A stretch of 64,000 nucleotides of DNA from Laceyella putida. Lineage in GTDB: Bacteria; Bacillota; Bacilli; Thermoactinomycetales; Thermoactinomycetaceae. The stretch covers positions 28,516 to 92,515 of the forward strand of contig NZ_JBHTBW010000087.1 in NCBI RefSeq assembly GCF_042665195.1, in the 5' to 3' direction. Shown here piece by piece: positions 15,494 through 23,145 of the stretch. The position numbers and the translations under genes were made by a program. The notes under the pieces are model-generated. The model saw only the letters and a list, made by a program, of their open reading frames with translations, did not search any database and was not told the DNA's origin. The stretch's first letter is position 1. Every line of letters starts with the position of its first letter.

Positions 15494-15709
15494 CTAACTA
15501 AAGATTCTATTTAAATAAAAAGACAAGGCCATCTGTTCAGCCGGCGCTCCCGTCAACCATCGAAAGTCGGCGCATGCTTCCGGATCCGCATCCATTCCCA
15601 CCACATTTTCATAGGTTCCAACCATACCTCGCCATTCTTCTCTGGCTTGACCGAACCCTACAGCACCGCCACCGCTACCACAAAAAAGGTGAGACACCTT
15701 GAATTTCAT
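15494..15709 (-). pseudogene. N-terminal fragment of a C5-cytosine DNA methyltransferase
   Basis: ATG at 15709 with GGAGGT upstream. It starts MKFKVSHLFCGSGGGAVGFG, the SAM-binding motif I, and continues GMDADPEACADF up to about residue 60; the last residues (SFYLNRIFS) no longer look homologous. The rest of the gene resumes at 13999. It overlaps the upstream gene by 4 bp as ATGA. Confidence 0.8.
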
Positions 15710-15891
15710 GATGTTACCTCCTCGTTGTCACATAGTTCTTTTATGTTAATCAGAAACCACCAGCCTTCCATTGATTCCTTGACTGGCTTAAATCCTGCCT
15801 TCTTTAATGAACGAGCGACTTTACAACTAGCTGTATAGATTTTAGCTATCTCTTTGTCCATTTCGACAATGGTTTCTCTCTTCTGGTCCAT
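15706..15891 (-). CDS. Small hypothetical protein (61 aa)
   Basis: ATG at 15891 behind GGTGGCGGG. Basic, with an alpha-beta layout (MDKEIAKIYTASCKVARSLKK…WWFLINIKEL). It is coupled to the methyltransferase fragment and follows the Myb-like gene by 10 bp, so it belongs to the same phage-type cassette. Confidence 0.55.
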   Translation of the reverse strand: MDQKRETIVEMDKEIAKIYTASCKVARSLKKAGFKPVKESMEGWWFLINIKELCDNEEVTS

Positions 15892-15901
15892 AACCCGCCA
15901 C

Positions 15902-16165
15902 CTACCAGTGTTTGTTTAGGCTTTTGTAATACTCGTATAAACCTCTTTTCTTCAGGCTGGCTACCTTCACGCCAAGGGTATGTTCCGTTCTCCCTAGTGC
16001 AAAGGCCATGGTTTGTCGGTGATCCGTCTCCCAAAACTTGCAGAGGTATTCAAGATCTGATTCAGAAAACGGTCGCTTATGGTTTGGATGAAAATCAGGA
16101 TGATATTCCATCCGGCCAAAACGGTCATATCGAATCTCGTTTTCTGATGAGGTTTTCATGATCAT
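15902..16165 (-). CDS. Phage-type Myb/HTH-like small protein
   Basis: 87 aa, ATG behind GAGGTG. The core YHPDFHPNHKRPFSESDLEY LCKFWE, then a helix-turn-helix-like LGRTEHTLGVKVASLKKRG, matches a common small Bacillus-phage family with a SANT/Myb-like fold. It probably binds DNA and regulates phage genes. Promoter 16203-16231 reads into it. Confidence 0.65.
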   Translation of the reverse strand: MIMKTSSENEIRYDRFGRMEYHPDFHPNHKRPFSESDLEYLCKFWETDHRQTMAFALGRTEHTLGVKVASLKKRGLYEYYKSLNKHW

Positions 16166-16202
16166 GTTGTCACCTCTCTAATCAAGTTTTCATCACAATT
16201 CA

Positions 16203-16231
16203 ATTATATCAATATAAACTTAATTTGTAAA
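16203..16231 (-). promoter_or_regulatory. Shared-type promoter
   Basis: TTTACA, 17 bp (AATTAAG…TTGA), TATAAT on the minus strand, driving the Myb-like gene and the old methyltransferase operon. Confidence 0.75.
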
Positions 16232-16291
16232 TCATAAACATAATATAAAATGCTCCTTGTTTATAAACGGCGAGATCATCTAAGCAAAGAA

Positions 16292-16326
16292 AAAACCGGT
16301 CATCCGTTAGGGATGCCGGTTTCTCT
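16292..16326. terminator. Bidirectional terminator
   Basis: AAACCGG.CATCC pairs with GGATG.CCGGTTT, with A and T tracts on the two sides. Confidence 0.7.
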
Positions 16327-16412
16327 TTCCCTTCGTATGCCCCCATGGTAAAATGGGGTTGGGTAATATTGTGATACGTGGCCTCGACGGTGTGCAGACC
16401 GATCGGGGCCAT

Positions 16413-16490
16413 TTATGCTGGCGGGGGCTCCGGTGTTTCTAATCCAGTATCCGTGATCGGCTTTGGGGGTCTGATACTATCCAGCAACAT
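16413..16490 (-). CDS. Proline-rich 25-aa peptide
   Basis: GGAGGTG lies 7 nt before ATG at 16490; the product is MLLDSIRPPKPITDTGLETP followed by EPPPA. The ribosome site is strong, but the peptide has no known family and might instead be a leader peptide; two nested hairpins (16381-16412) follow it. Confidence 0.4.
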   Translation of the reverse strand: MLLDSIRPPKPITDTGLETPEPPPA

Positions 16491-16538
16491 CACCAATCAC
16501 CTCCTCTCTCATGATGAGATGTCTAGCGACGATCCACT

Positions 16539-16751
16539 TCATCTGGGTGACCCATCTTCATCATCTCCCTTCCCATCATCAATGAGGCGGAAAATTTCAT
16601 TGATACCTTCAGCGGGTATTTCCACCCTTAATTCCAACCCATTTTCGTCAACCCACTGCACCACTCCCTCACACTTATATTTGCTCGTCAGAACCGTGAT
16701 TTTCTCGCCGAATTTGACTTCATCCAAACCAATCACAATCCACTTTTTCAA
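16539..16751 (-). CDS. Small hypothetical protein (70 aa, TTG start)
   Basis: TTG at 16751 with AGGTG at 7 nt. Beta-rich (KKWIVIGLDEVKFGEKITVL…CEGVVQWVDENGLELRVEI) with an acidic tail. Could be a small SH3/OB-like barrel. Divergent from the HTH gene at 16885 and probably sharing its operator. Confidence 0.55.
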   Translation of the reverse strand: MKKWIVIGLDEVKFGEKITVLTSKYKCEGVVQWVDENGLELRVEIPAEGINEIFRLIDDGKGDDEDGSPR

Positions 16752-16795
16752 CTAATCACACCTCGAAGACGGATATATTTACGACTTCGTATATA

Positions 16796-16862
16796 TAATT
16801 TACACTATCGCGAATATGCTGTCAATCATTTCTTGTAAAAAATTTCGAGATCGTGTAAATTA
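16796..16862. promoter_or_regulatory. Divergent operator region
   Basis: TAATTTACAC (16796-16805) and its exact complement GTGTAAATTA (16853-16862) flank the divergent promoters of the 70-aa gene and the HTH gene. Autoregulation by the HTH protein is the simplest reading. Confidence 0.55.
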
Positions 16863-16884
16863 GGACTAAAGGAGGGGTGGAACC

Positions 16885-17100
16885 ATGGCGCTATCATTTG
16901 AACCACTTCGGATATACTTTGTTAAAAAGAAAAAGGACAAAATGGATCTAGTCAATGAAGTCAAACTCAGCCCGTCAACCGCCGCGAAGGTCTGGAATGA
17001 CCGTTTCCCTCTAAGGACTGATGTGATTGATCGGATATGCGAGACATATGATTTGGAAATTGAACAGGTGATTAAACGTGAGAAGCCAGGGGATGAGTAA
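16885..17100 (+). CDS. Small Cro/CI-type HTH regulator
   Basis: 71 aa, ATG with AAGGAGGGG. The HTH is MDLVNEVKLSPSTAAKVWND followed by RFPLRTDVIDRICETYDLEIEQVI, like the YozG/Cro subgroup. It would bind the dyad upstream. Two hairpins (17085-17113 and 17183-17208) terminate the transcript. Confidence 0.75.
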   Translation: MALSFEPLRIYFVKKKKDKMDLVNEVKLSPSTAAKVWNDRFPLRTDVIDRICETYDLEIEQVIKREKPGDE

Positions 17101-17210
17101 TTGCCCTGGCTTGATTAGTATCCCTTCTGGACACCCATTACTATTTTCACAAGGAGACCAAAGTAATTTATATGCTAAGAGATCGTCGCCTAACCCCAGG
17201 CGGCCTTTTT
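17085..17210 (+). terminator. Two successive terminator hairpins
   Basis: AAGCCAGGG/CCCTGGCTT overlaps the HTH stop codon; a second GTCGCCT/AGGCGGC stem ends in TTTTT near 17208. Confidence 0.65.
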
Positions 17211-17236
17211 ATGTGGCGGTTCTACTAATGAGGGAA

Positions 17237-17250
17237 GCAACATATGTTGC
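17237..17250. promoter_or_regulatory. Perfect palindrome GCAACATATGTTGC
   Basis: A 14-bp perfect palindrome, followed by ATTACGTAAT at about 17274, upstream of the DUF4041 gene. Probably an operator. Confidence 0.4.
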
Positions 17251-17343
17251 AACAAAATTTATAAAAATAGACGATTACGTAATTCTATTAATGTAATTTA
17301 TAATAAAATCATAATAAATAGTTAAATAAAGGAGAGTCATTCA

Positions 17344-18773
17344 TTGACAGAATCGCATATTAAGGGTAAATGGTATCTTCAGACATGGTTCATTGTCATT
17401 CTTTTTGTTCTTTGGCCCTTTATCATCCCTGCTTTCATTGGAATTTTCTCGTCGTAAGACAAGCCAAATATAAACGTAAGTTAATCGAAGAATGGGAGAA
17501 AAGCGGATTTGGTGATCTGATTCAAATACAAGAACAGAAAGAGAAAGTGGAAAAGCAGATCAAGGATTTGGAAGTAGAAAAAGGTGTTTGGGAACAACGA
17601 ATCAAGGATGTGGAGAAAAAGAAACTGAAAAGAGAAGAGGAAATGAACCAGACGATTGAAACCTTAACTCAAGAGATCGCGACAAAGAAAAAAGAGATCG
17701 TGATCTTGGATGAGGAGTTATTGTATCAATCCTTTGGGATTTACGAACCTAAATACAATTTGACTACTTCAGCTGAATATAAGACGCGGTTGGATGAGAT
17801 TAGAGCCAAACAAAAGCAACTGGTTAAGGAAGGCCGTGCAACGGATCATGTGGAAGGTTGGACGCTAGAGGGTAGTGCCCAAAAAGGACGGGCTATGAAT
17901 AAGAACAATATTAAGATGGCTGTCCGCTCGCTTAATATCGAGTGTGACGAGGCGATTTCTAAAGTGAAGTTCAATAATATCGAAACGATGGAGAAAAAGA
18001 TTCGGAAAGCCTATGATACCATCAACAAGATCAATAAGTATAACCGCATTTCCATTCGCCCAGAATATTTACAATTAAAACTAGATGAATTATACCTTGC
18101 ATATGAGTATGAACAAAAGAAACAGGAAGAGTTGGAGGAACAACGGCGGATTAAAGAAAGAATGCGCGAGGAAAAACGCGTTCAAGAAGAAATTGAACGA
18201 ATGAAGAAAAAGATCGAAAAAGAAGAAACCCACTTCAAACAAGCTATTGAAGATCTTAACTTCAAAATGCTTGCTGCCAATGAGAAACAAAAAGCCCTAC
18301 TTGAGGAGAAAATCCGAGAACTCGAAGCGAAACTGGCACAGGTCGAAAAGGACAAAGAAAAAGTCCTTGAGCGTGAACAAAACACTCGTGCCGGCTATGT
18401 CTATGTCATTTCCAACATCGGTTCCTTTGGAGAGAATGTGTATAAAATCGGCATGACCCGTCGTCTAGAGCCTATGGATCGTGTAAAGGAACTTGGAGAT
18501 GCATCTGTCCCATTCACGTTTGATGTTCACGCTATGATTTTTAGCGAAGATGCTCCTCAATTGGAAAAAGCTCTACATATGGCCTTTCATCATAAACGTT
18601 TAAATAAGGTGAACGAACGAAAAGAGTTCTTCAGGGTAAATCTTGAGGAAATAGAAAAGGTCGTTAAAGAAAATCATAACAAAGTCGTCGAATTTACTAA
18701 ACTTGCCCAAGCTGAAGAGTATCGGAAATCCATAAAGATGGAAGAAGAGAACAAGCTAGTTGCTGTAAAATAG
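17344..18773 (+). pseudogene. DUF4041 / GIY-YIG (T5orf172) protein, frameshifted near its start
   Basis: GGAGAG precedes TTG at 17344, which opens a frame with a membrane helix (WYLQTWFIVILFVLWPFIIP) and stops at 17457. The rest continues in another frame from about 17446: coiled coils, the DUF4041 domain (KYNLTTSAEYKTRLDEIRAKQ…), more coiled coil, and a C-terminal GIY-YIG domain (GYVYVISN…VYKIGMTRR…DRVKELGD, H and E further on). One missing base near the TTTTC at 17444 explains the break. The intact family is a membrane-anchored nuclease-like protein of phages and defence islands. Confidence 0.8.
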
Positions 18774-18906
18774 AATAAGGAACAAAATGGAGCTTATGTG
18801 TCAAGGGATTATTATTTCATTTGCTATTGGGTGCCAGCCATTCCCCAATGAACCATGAGGCTTTTGTCTTTTAATTTGCACACAAAAAAAGGGATGCTTA
18901 CCACCC
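18774..18906. terminator. Intergenic stretch with leftward terminator
   Basis: GGGGTGGTAAGCATCCC followed by T7 on the minus strand (18890-18908) ends the 74-aa gene. Nothing else was recognised. Confidence 0.45.
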
Positions 18907-19131
18907 CTATATGATCATTTCGTTTCGTTCAATTATGTTCTTAACCATCTGACAAAAGGCATTGTAGGCTTGAATCATTTCGCGCTCTTTATCCTGATTC
19001 AATAGTTTAGATGCCTCCAAAATCAAATCCCGCAACTTTTTCAAATCCTTTTCATCCACTCCAGACGATTCGCCAAGTTGTTTCAGTTGATTCAACATAT
19101 GAACGATCATTGGGTCTGTCAGTGCGCTCAT
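18907..19131 (-). CDS. Small helical protein (74 aa)
   Basis: ATG at 19131 with GGAGGCG upstream, MSALTDPMIVHMLNQLKQLG…. All-helical and charged; no family recognised. Last gene of the leftward block 18.9-19.8 kb. Confidence 0.55.
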   Translation of the reverse strand: MSALTDPMIVHMLNQLKQLGESSGVDEKDLKKLRDLILEASKLLNQDKEREMIQAYNAFCQMVKNIIERNEMII

Positions 19132-19250
19132 CTTTTCGCCTCCTGTATGGTACAATGTCGTTATCTCGTAATTTTTTCTGGAGCCCCCCGGTGTGCCACC
19201 ACCCAGGGGCCCTTTTCATATTGCCACTCCCGTCTCCCCGATCCATCCTA

Positions 19251-19604
19251 TCAACGGTTCGACGATTCCATTTCTTTTTGAATAAGCTTGTCAATACCTG
19301 TCAGTACTTGTTTCTGTCCACCTTCATCATTGAGAAGCTGAAGGAAACTCAACTCTCCTATTCTAAGTTTGGAATGTTCCACAAGGCCATCGATCACCTT
19401 TTCGGTTTCATCCTCAAGTGTGAATTGGGCAATCTTCTTTTTGTTCATGGCCGGATCGGAAACCATTTCAAGAAACGGCGGGTAAGTGATACGAGCTAGA
19501 TGACCAATGACACAATACTGACCGTCACCTATATATTTCTCTTGGATAATCCCCTCACGCTCGACGACATCGCGCAACTCTTTCAATATGTTTAGCCGAT
19601 TCAT
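19251..19604 (-). CDS. Hypothetical protein (117 aa)
   Basis: ATG with AAGGAGG 7 nt upstream. Helical with a conserved-looking GDGQYCVIGHLARITYPPFL segment (small aromatic and CxIGHL). It overlaps the 70-aa gene by 4 bp, so the two are co-translated. Function unknown. Confidence 0.6.
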   Translation of the reverse strand: MNRLNILKELRDVVEREGIIQEKYIGDGQYCVIGHLARITYPPFLEMVSDPAMNKKKIAQFTLEDETEKVIDGLVEHSKLRIGELSFLQLLNDEGGQKQVLTGIDKLIQKEMESSNR

Positions 19605-19813
19605 TTTGCTTCCTCCTTGTTGCCCTCTTCTTTCTCGATGACGACATCTTCGATCTCAACCAGCCGCTGTTGCAGTTCGTTGACTTGGTTCAAAGAAACA
19701 TCCAAGTCTTGCAAGTGCTTGCTAAAAAAAGCCAAGGCTTGATGGAGAATATCCAGTTCGGTTTCGCTCAGCCAAATGGGGAAACTGAAATCTTCTTCAT
19801 TACATTGTTTCAT
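19601..19813 (-). CDS. Small helical acidic protein (70 aa)
   Basis: ATG with GGAGGAG 5 nt upstream; FPIWLSETELDILHQALAFF then a coiled coil and a Glu-rich tail. First gene of a two-gene unit driven by promoter 19860-19888. No family recognised. Confidence 0.6.
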   Translation of the reverse strand: MKQCNEEDFSFPIWLSETELDILHQALAFFSKHLQDLDVSLNQVNELQQRLVEIEDVVIEKEEGNKEEAK

Positions 19814-19859
19814 ATCATCTTCTCCTCCAATTCAAATGTAATAGTTAACTTATATTTTT

Positions 19860-19888
19860 ATATTACTACATTATAATTAATTTGTAAA
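19860..19888 (-). promoter_or_regulatory. Shared-type promoter
   Basis: TTTACA, 17 bp (starting AATTAAT), TAATAT on the minus strand. Confidence 0.7.
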
Positions 19889-20000
19889 TGGAAAACTAAA
19901 AAGATTATTCACCAACCACCCGTGCATGGATTTACAAAGGCAATATGATTGAAGAGGCGGATGGGGAACGAGTAGTCGTCCTTTTATTTTAACTTTACAA

Positions 20001-20029
20001 TTTACATATTCGTTTAACCGTGATATAAT
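20001..20029 (+). promoter_or_regulatory. Shared-type promoter reading into a non-coding transcript
   Basis: TTTACA (20001), 17 bp ending GTGA, TATAAT (20024). No protein-coding gene lies downstream before a terminator. Confidence 0.7.
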
Positions 20030-20034
20030 GAAAC

Positions 20035-20137
20035 ATGAACGGAATCATGCTAAAATAAAAAGGCCTAGGGGGAGCGCCATCCCTCTAGGCTTCACACACG
20101 GGGCGTCCTCTGGTTAATCCAGGGGACGTTTTACTTT
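20035..20137 (+). ncRNA. Candidate small RNA of about 100 nt
   Basis: Downstream of the promoter lie two hairpins: GCCTAGGGG…CCCTCTAGGC, and CGTCCTCTGG…CCAGGGGACG followed by TTTTACTTTTT. The only frame is a 7-codon ATG without a ribosome site. The 3' end overlaps the end of the convergent 174-aa gene by a few bases, so it could act in cis as an antisense. Inference from promoter plus terminator. Confidence 0.45.
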
Positions 20138-20655
20138 TTGGGGAAGAAACGGATCGGAGAGATAAAGCGAGATCGACGGCGTTGGAATCGTTTGTGAATG
20201 TCGGCTTGGACGTCCTTGACTACTTCCTCATTGGCCATCATGGCGTATTGGACGGTGTCTTCCCCCTGTGCATCCACGAGAAGACCAGAATGGTAATCGA
20301 TGGAGACCAGCTCCTCTTCCACCACCCCTTTGAAGATGGCTTGGCACACAAGGTATGAACCCCGTCTGAAGGTGTCCCACATCTCGTTGTCCCATTCTTC
20401 CATATCAATAATGACGTGTTGCATGGTGAGTTCCGTGCTTAGGAAACCGCCATTACCTTTCAAAAAGGAATGAGGAGCGTCAAGATTCTGAACAAAGAAG
20501 TCGTAGTGGATGGGATCCATCACAATGATTTCCTCAACAGCAAACCGGCTGATGAGATCGACGGAACCTTTGAGGTCGGTCAGGGATTGGGGATTAGCGT
20601 GAAACCGCCCACCCGTGTAGATTTTGTTGAACTGGGAAGGATTCATGTACAGCAT
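20131..20655 (-). CDS. Hypothetical phage/plasmid protein (174 aa)
   Basis: Of two early ATGs, the one at 20655 is 6 nt after GGAGAG. Begins MLYMNPSQFNKIYTGGRFHA; alpha-beta, with a basic C-terminus (RFQRRRSRFISPIRFFPKK). No family recognised. Divergent from the HTH gene at 20805. Confidence 0.6.
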   Translation of the reverse strand: MLYMNPSQFNKIYTGGRFHANPQSLTDLKGSVDLISRFAVEEIIVMDPIHYDFFVQNLDAPHSFLKGNGGFLSTELTMQHVIIDMEEWDNEMWDTFRRGSYLVCQAIFKGVVEEELVSIDYHSGLLVDAQGEDTVQYAMMANEEVVKDVQADIHKRFQRRRSRFISPIRFFPKK

Positions 20656-20804
20656 GTTCATCTCTCCTAATATGTAAAATTCATTTACAATGTAATAGTA
20701 ACATAAAAAGTGAAAAAAGTTAAGGGAAATGTATTTTTTTAAATCAATTTGATTTGTATAATTATTGTTGATATAATCAAGAAAAAATCTAGGAGGAACC
20801 CCTC

Positions 20805-21059
20805 ATGGAAGGAAAAAAAGATGTTTCTAAAATGAAACTAATCCCTAACATCGAATTGATCATGCTTGAGCATAAACGGAATGGAAAACCCATCCGGCAG
20901 AATGAACTAGCAAAGGAACTCAATGTCACGGTGTCAGCCGTGTCCAACTGGGTGAATGGATCAACCATGCCAGAAGCAAAAACGCTGTTCAAGTTGGCGT
21001 ATCTGCTGGATCGCACAGTGGATGAACTGTATACGGTCAACTGGGAAGATGAGGAATAG
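20805..21059 (+). CDS. XRE-family HTH regulator (84 aa)
   Basis: ATG with GGAGGA upstream and a TTGATT-17-TATAAT promoter at about 20752-20780. HTH in residues about 27-60 (IRQNELAKELNVTVSAVSNW). Likely controls the divergent 174-aa gene and itself. A GGCTGCC/GGGCAGC terminator follows at 21088-21114. Confidence 0.8.
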   Translation: MEGKKDVSKMKLIPNIELIMLEHKRNGKPIRQNELAKELNVTVSAVSNWVNGSTMPEAKTLFKLAYLLDRTVDELYTVNWEDEE

Positions 21060-21087
21060 TAGGGACACAACGAAATAGGAAAATCAA

Positions 21088-21114
21088 AGGCTGCCACGAT
21101 GGGCAGCTTTTTTG
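21088..21114 (+). terminator. Terminator
   Basis: GGCTGCC and GGGCAGC pair, followed by six T. Confidence 0.8.
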
Positions 21115-21150
21115 TTTACCATTCATTCATATATTTTATTCAGTTTTCCG

Positions 21151-21179
21151 TTTACAAATCCATTTAATATTGATATTAT
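21151..21179 (+). promoter_or_regulatory. Shared-type promoter
   Basis: TTTACA, 17 bp ending TTGA, TATTAT upstream of the DUF3846 gene. Confidence 0.7.
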
Positions 21180-21219
21180 TATATTGTAAGTTAACTAGTT
21201 AATTGAAAGGGTGTTACAA

Positions 21220-21645
21220 ATGAAAAAAATTAAAGTGATTGTGAAAAGACCGTTCGAACCATTTGAAATAATGGAAATTGAGAGAAGCCTGGAATCATAT
21301 TACCAAGTCATAGGTTGCGAATGTATCGGCGCAACCAACATCACGAAAGACGTGCAAATGATATATGATGATGAATACCTGTTAAACCGTTCGATCCCCA
21401 ACCTTTCTTATCGCGATCCTCATGTAAACCACATCATCTGTGGAACCGTCATCTTCGCAGGAATTGAAGAAGGCGAAACCATCAGCCTGGTCGATGCCGA
21501 AACGGTGAAAATGCAACTGGAGATTCTGTTCCGTTCGTTTAATGAAGTTGAATCAAAAAAAGAAAATCACGAAGACTATATTTCTGTCACCATTGTCTCT
21601 CCTTGCCATTTCAAGGTGGAAGATATAAACGTAAGACGTCGCTAA
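21220..21645 (+). CDS. DUF3846-family protein
   Basis: ATG at 21220, behind AAAGGG; 141 aa. Residues 1-100 follow the DUF3846 pattern KVIVKRPFEP…IERSLESYYQVIG, then YDDEYLLNRSIPN and ICGTVIFAG. This family is common in phages and conjugative elements of Bacillota and has unknown function. It has its own promoter and a GGGGGG/CCCCCC terminator right after the stop (21645-21672). Confidence 0.75.
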   Translation: MKKIKVIVKRPFEPFEIMEIERSLESYYQVIGCECIGATNITKDVQMIYDDEYLLNRSIPNLSYRDPHVNHIICGTVIFAGIEEGETISLVDAETVKMQLEILFRSFNEVESKKENHEDYISVTIVSPCHFKVEDINVRRR

Positions 21646-21728
21646 CCAAAGGGGGGATGCTTCCCCCCTTTCAGATGTTCCGCCACCATCTGGATAATAC
21701 ATTTCATATGTATTTTATCATTTTTCCA

Positions 21729-21757
21729 TTTACAAATTAACTCATTAATAATATAAT
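21729..21757 (+). promoter_or_regulatory. Shared-type promoter
   Basis: TTTACA, 17 bp starting AATTAA, TATAAT, 40 bp before the 79-aa gene. Confidence 0.75.
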
Positions 21758-21796
21758 AATATTGTAAGTTAACTAAACAACATGAGGTGGTTTCAA

Positions 21797-22036
21797 ATGA
21801 CAACACAAACAAGCTGGGAAGAATTGTTTGGATGTAAACCATGGAATTTCACAAAAGAAAGAGCCGATCAACTCCCCCGCTTTGATGACTTCCGCGAAAT
21901 GCCCATCATTGAAATAGTTCAGTTTATCAAAAAAGCGCGGGACGTGGAGGAGTACTGTACAGACCATGCAGTGTTAAACAGAATTGATACCTCTGTCAGG
22001 GAAGCACTCATCGCGCTTGAGCTCTTAGTAGGATAA
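21797..22036 (+). CDS. Small protein, paralogue of 37788-38084
   Basis: ATG at 21797 with GAGGTGG 6 nt upstream; 79 aa. Motif SWEELFGCKPWNFTKERADQ, then LP, matches HWKDLLSCETWDFTKEQAER and LP in the leftward gene at 37788. All-helical after the first strand. Function unknown; duplicate copies suggest a role tied to this plasmid. A GGTGGCC/GGCCGCC terminator follows (22037-22062). Confidence 0.6.
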   Translation: MTTQTSWEELFGCKPWNFTKERADQLPRFDDFREMPIIEIVQFIKKARDVEEYCTDHAVLNRIDTSVREALIALELLVG

Positions 22037-22065
22037 GGTGGCCACTGGCCGCCTTTTTATATGGA

Positions 22066-22135
22066 AACTCATATGTCATATAAATTCTCATCTGTCATCT
22101 TATGTAAGAATAAATATGAGAACTCATATGAGTTG
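22066..22135. repeat. ACTCATATG palindrome cluster
   Basis: Copies of ACTCATATG and one perfect AACTCATATGAGTT palindrome lie between two genes. The same motif recurs in the ParA upstream region (38770-38830). It may be a second partition-protein or regulator binding site. Confidence 0.45.
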
Positions 22136-22140
22136 ATCCC

Positions 22141-22395
22141 CTAAGGTTCACGCTTATCTCCCAATTCAAATCGCAAAAAGTAAAGTTGCCGTTTCCCTAA
22201 TGTCACCCGCTCAACCCATCCCCTCTCCTCCAACAACTTCATGTTCTTGTTGATCGTCTCCCGTGTCACGCCAAAGAATTCCGCCAATTCGCTTTGCGTC
22301 CATTCATTGACTTCTTCCGTATACAACAATTCCAATATGCAGAATTGCAACGGCGAACAATCGAGTTCGGGGAACTTATGAATGAGGGTTTCCAT
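22141..22395 (-). CDS. Winged-helix regulator
   Basis: 84 aa, ATG with GGAGG. Winged helix: LQFCILELLYTEEVNEWTQS, ELAEFFGVTRETINKNMKLL, EERGWVERV and a wing, as in MarR/Crp C-terminal HTH. Short and without an effector domain. It may recognise the neighbouring palindromes. Confidence 0.75.
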   Translation of the reverse strand: METLIHKFPELDCSPLQFCILELLYTEEVNEWTQSELAEFFGVTRETINKNMKLLEERGWVERVTLGKRQLYFLRFELGDKREP

Positions 22396-22621
22396 CTTTG
22401 CGTCCTCCGATTTATCTATTTGATTAAATTATATCTCACCTTTAACCTTTTCGTCTAATATAAAGACATGCGCACACCTGGGAAATGGCCACTCTCTATC
22501 CCCTGTTGGCAGCGCATGAGGGAATAGGATTTGGTTTGGGATACAAACAAGTCCAGTTTACCTTTATGTTGAAATATCCCCTCCCCTTTTGTCGATGCAA
22601 AAAAGGGAGGCCTTCGCCCCC
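22396..22621. other. Intergenic stretch
   Basis: Contains the upstream region of the winged-helix gene and, at 22597-22622, a GGGAGGC/GCCCCCC hairpin with T6 leftward that ends the next gene. No supported coding sequence. Confidence 0.4.
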
Positions 22622-22924
22622 CTATGGTTGAAACAGACTGACTGCCAGTATACTCGGTTTCGGCTGCTGAACCAATGAAATGAATTGCCACCGTTCCGCT
22701 CCATCATATTCCTCCCGCTTCATCACAAAATCTTTCCCTCGGATGACTAACTTCGTTGTGACATAGGGACCACCCCGATATTCCCGTTGCACATAGATCA
22801 GCTTGGCCATCATGGCAAAGGACTCCCAGGTCACACTCCATTCATCCGTGCCTACCCAGAGAACATCCTCTGGAGTGCGATGGTTTCGATCCAAACATTC
22901 CATGGTTTCTGCGTACAAGGTTTT
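22622..22924 (-). CDS. Hypothetical protein (100 aa)
   Basis: ATG at 22924, 6 nt after AGGGGG. MKTLYAETMECLDRNHRTPE, then DVLWVGTDEWSVTWESF and a beta-rich C-terminus. Possibly a small phage replication-associated protein given the adjacent Sak4-like gene. No family recognised. Confidence 0.55.
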   Translation of the reverse strand, partial: KTLYAETMECLDRNHRTPEDVLWVGTDEWSVTWESFAMMAKLIYVQREYRGGPYVTTKLVIRGKDFVMKREEYDGAERWQFISLVQQPKPSILAVSLFQP

Positions 22925-22952
22925 CATTTTCATTCCCCCTGATGATTGTGTT

Positions 22953-23145
22953 CTAAAAGGGTCCCTCGCCATCTTCTGCTTCGATCTCTATCAACAGGAT
23001 GGCATGCTCCCGATACAGTCCTTGGCATTCGTCACACAAGAAGCCCATCCACTCAAACCTGGTGCCCTTTCTTTTCCTTTTCGCAACTCCGACACGTCCT
23101 TATTTCACCCCCAGAGCGAGGGGGCGTGACCCCCCATTTACTCAT
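22953..23145 (-). pseudogene. Frameshifted zinc-ribbon gene
   Basis: ATG at 23145 overlaps the stop of the Sak4-like gene. The first frame gives MSKWGVTPPRSGGEIRTCRS, then CEKEKKG, and stops at 23053; a shift near the GGGCACC run continues TRFEWMGFLCDECQGLYREH and ends at 22953. Joined, the product has two CxxC pairs as in zinc ribbons. Either a mutation or a sequencing error. Confidence 0.55.
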
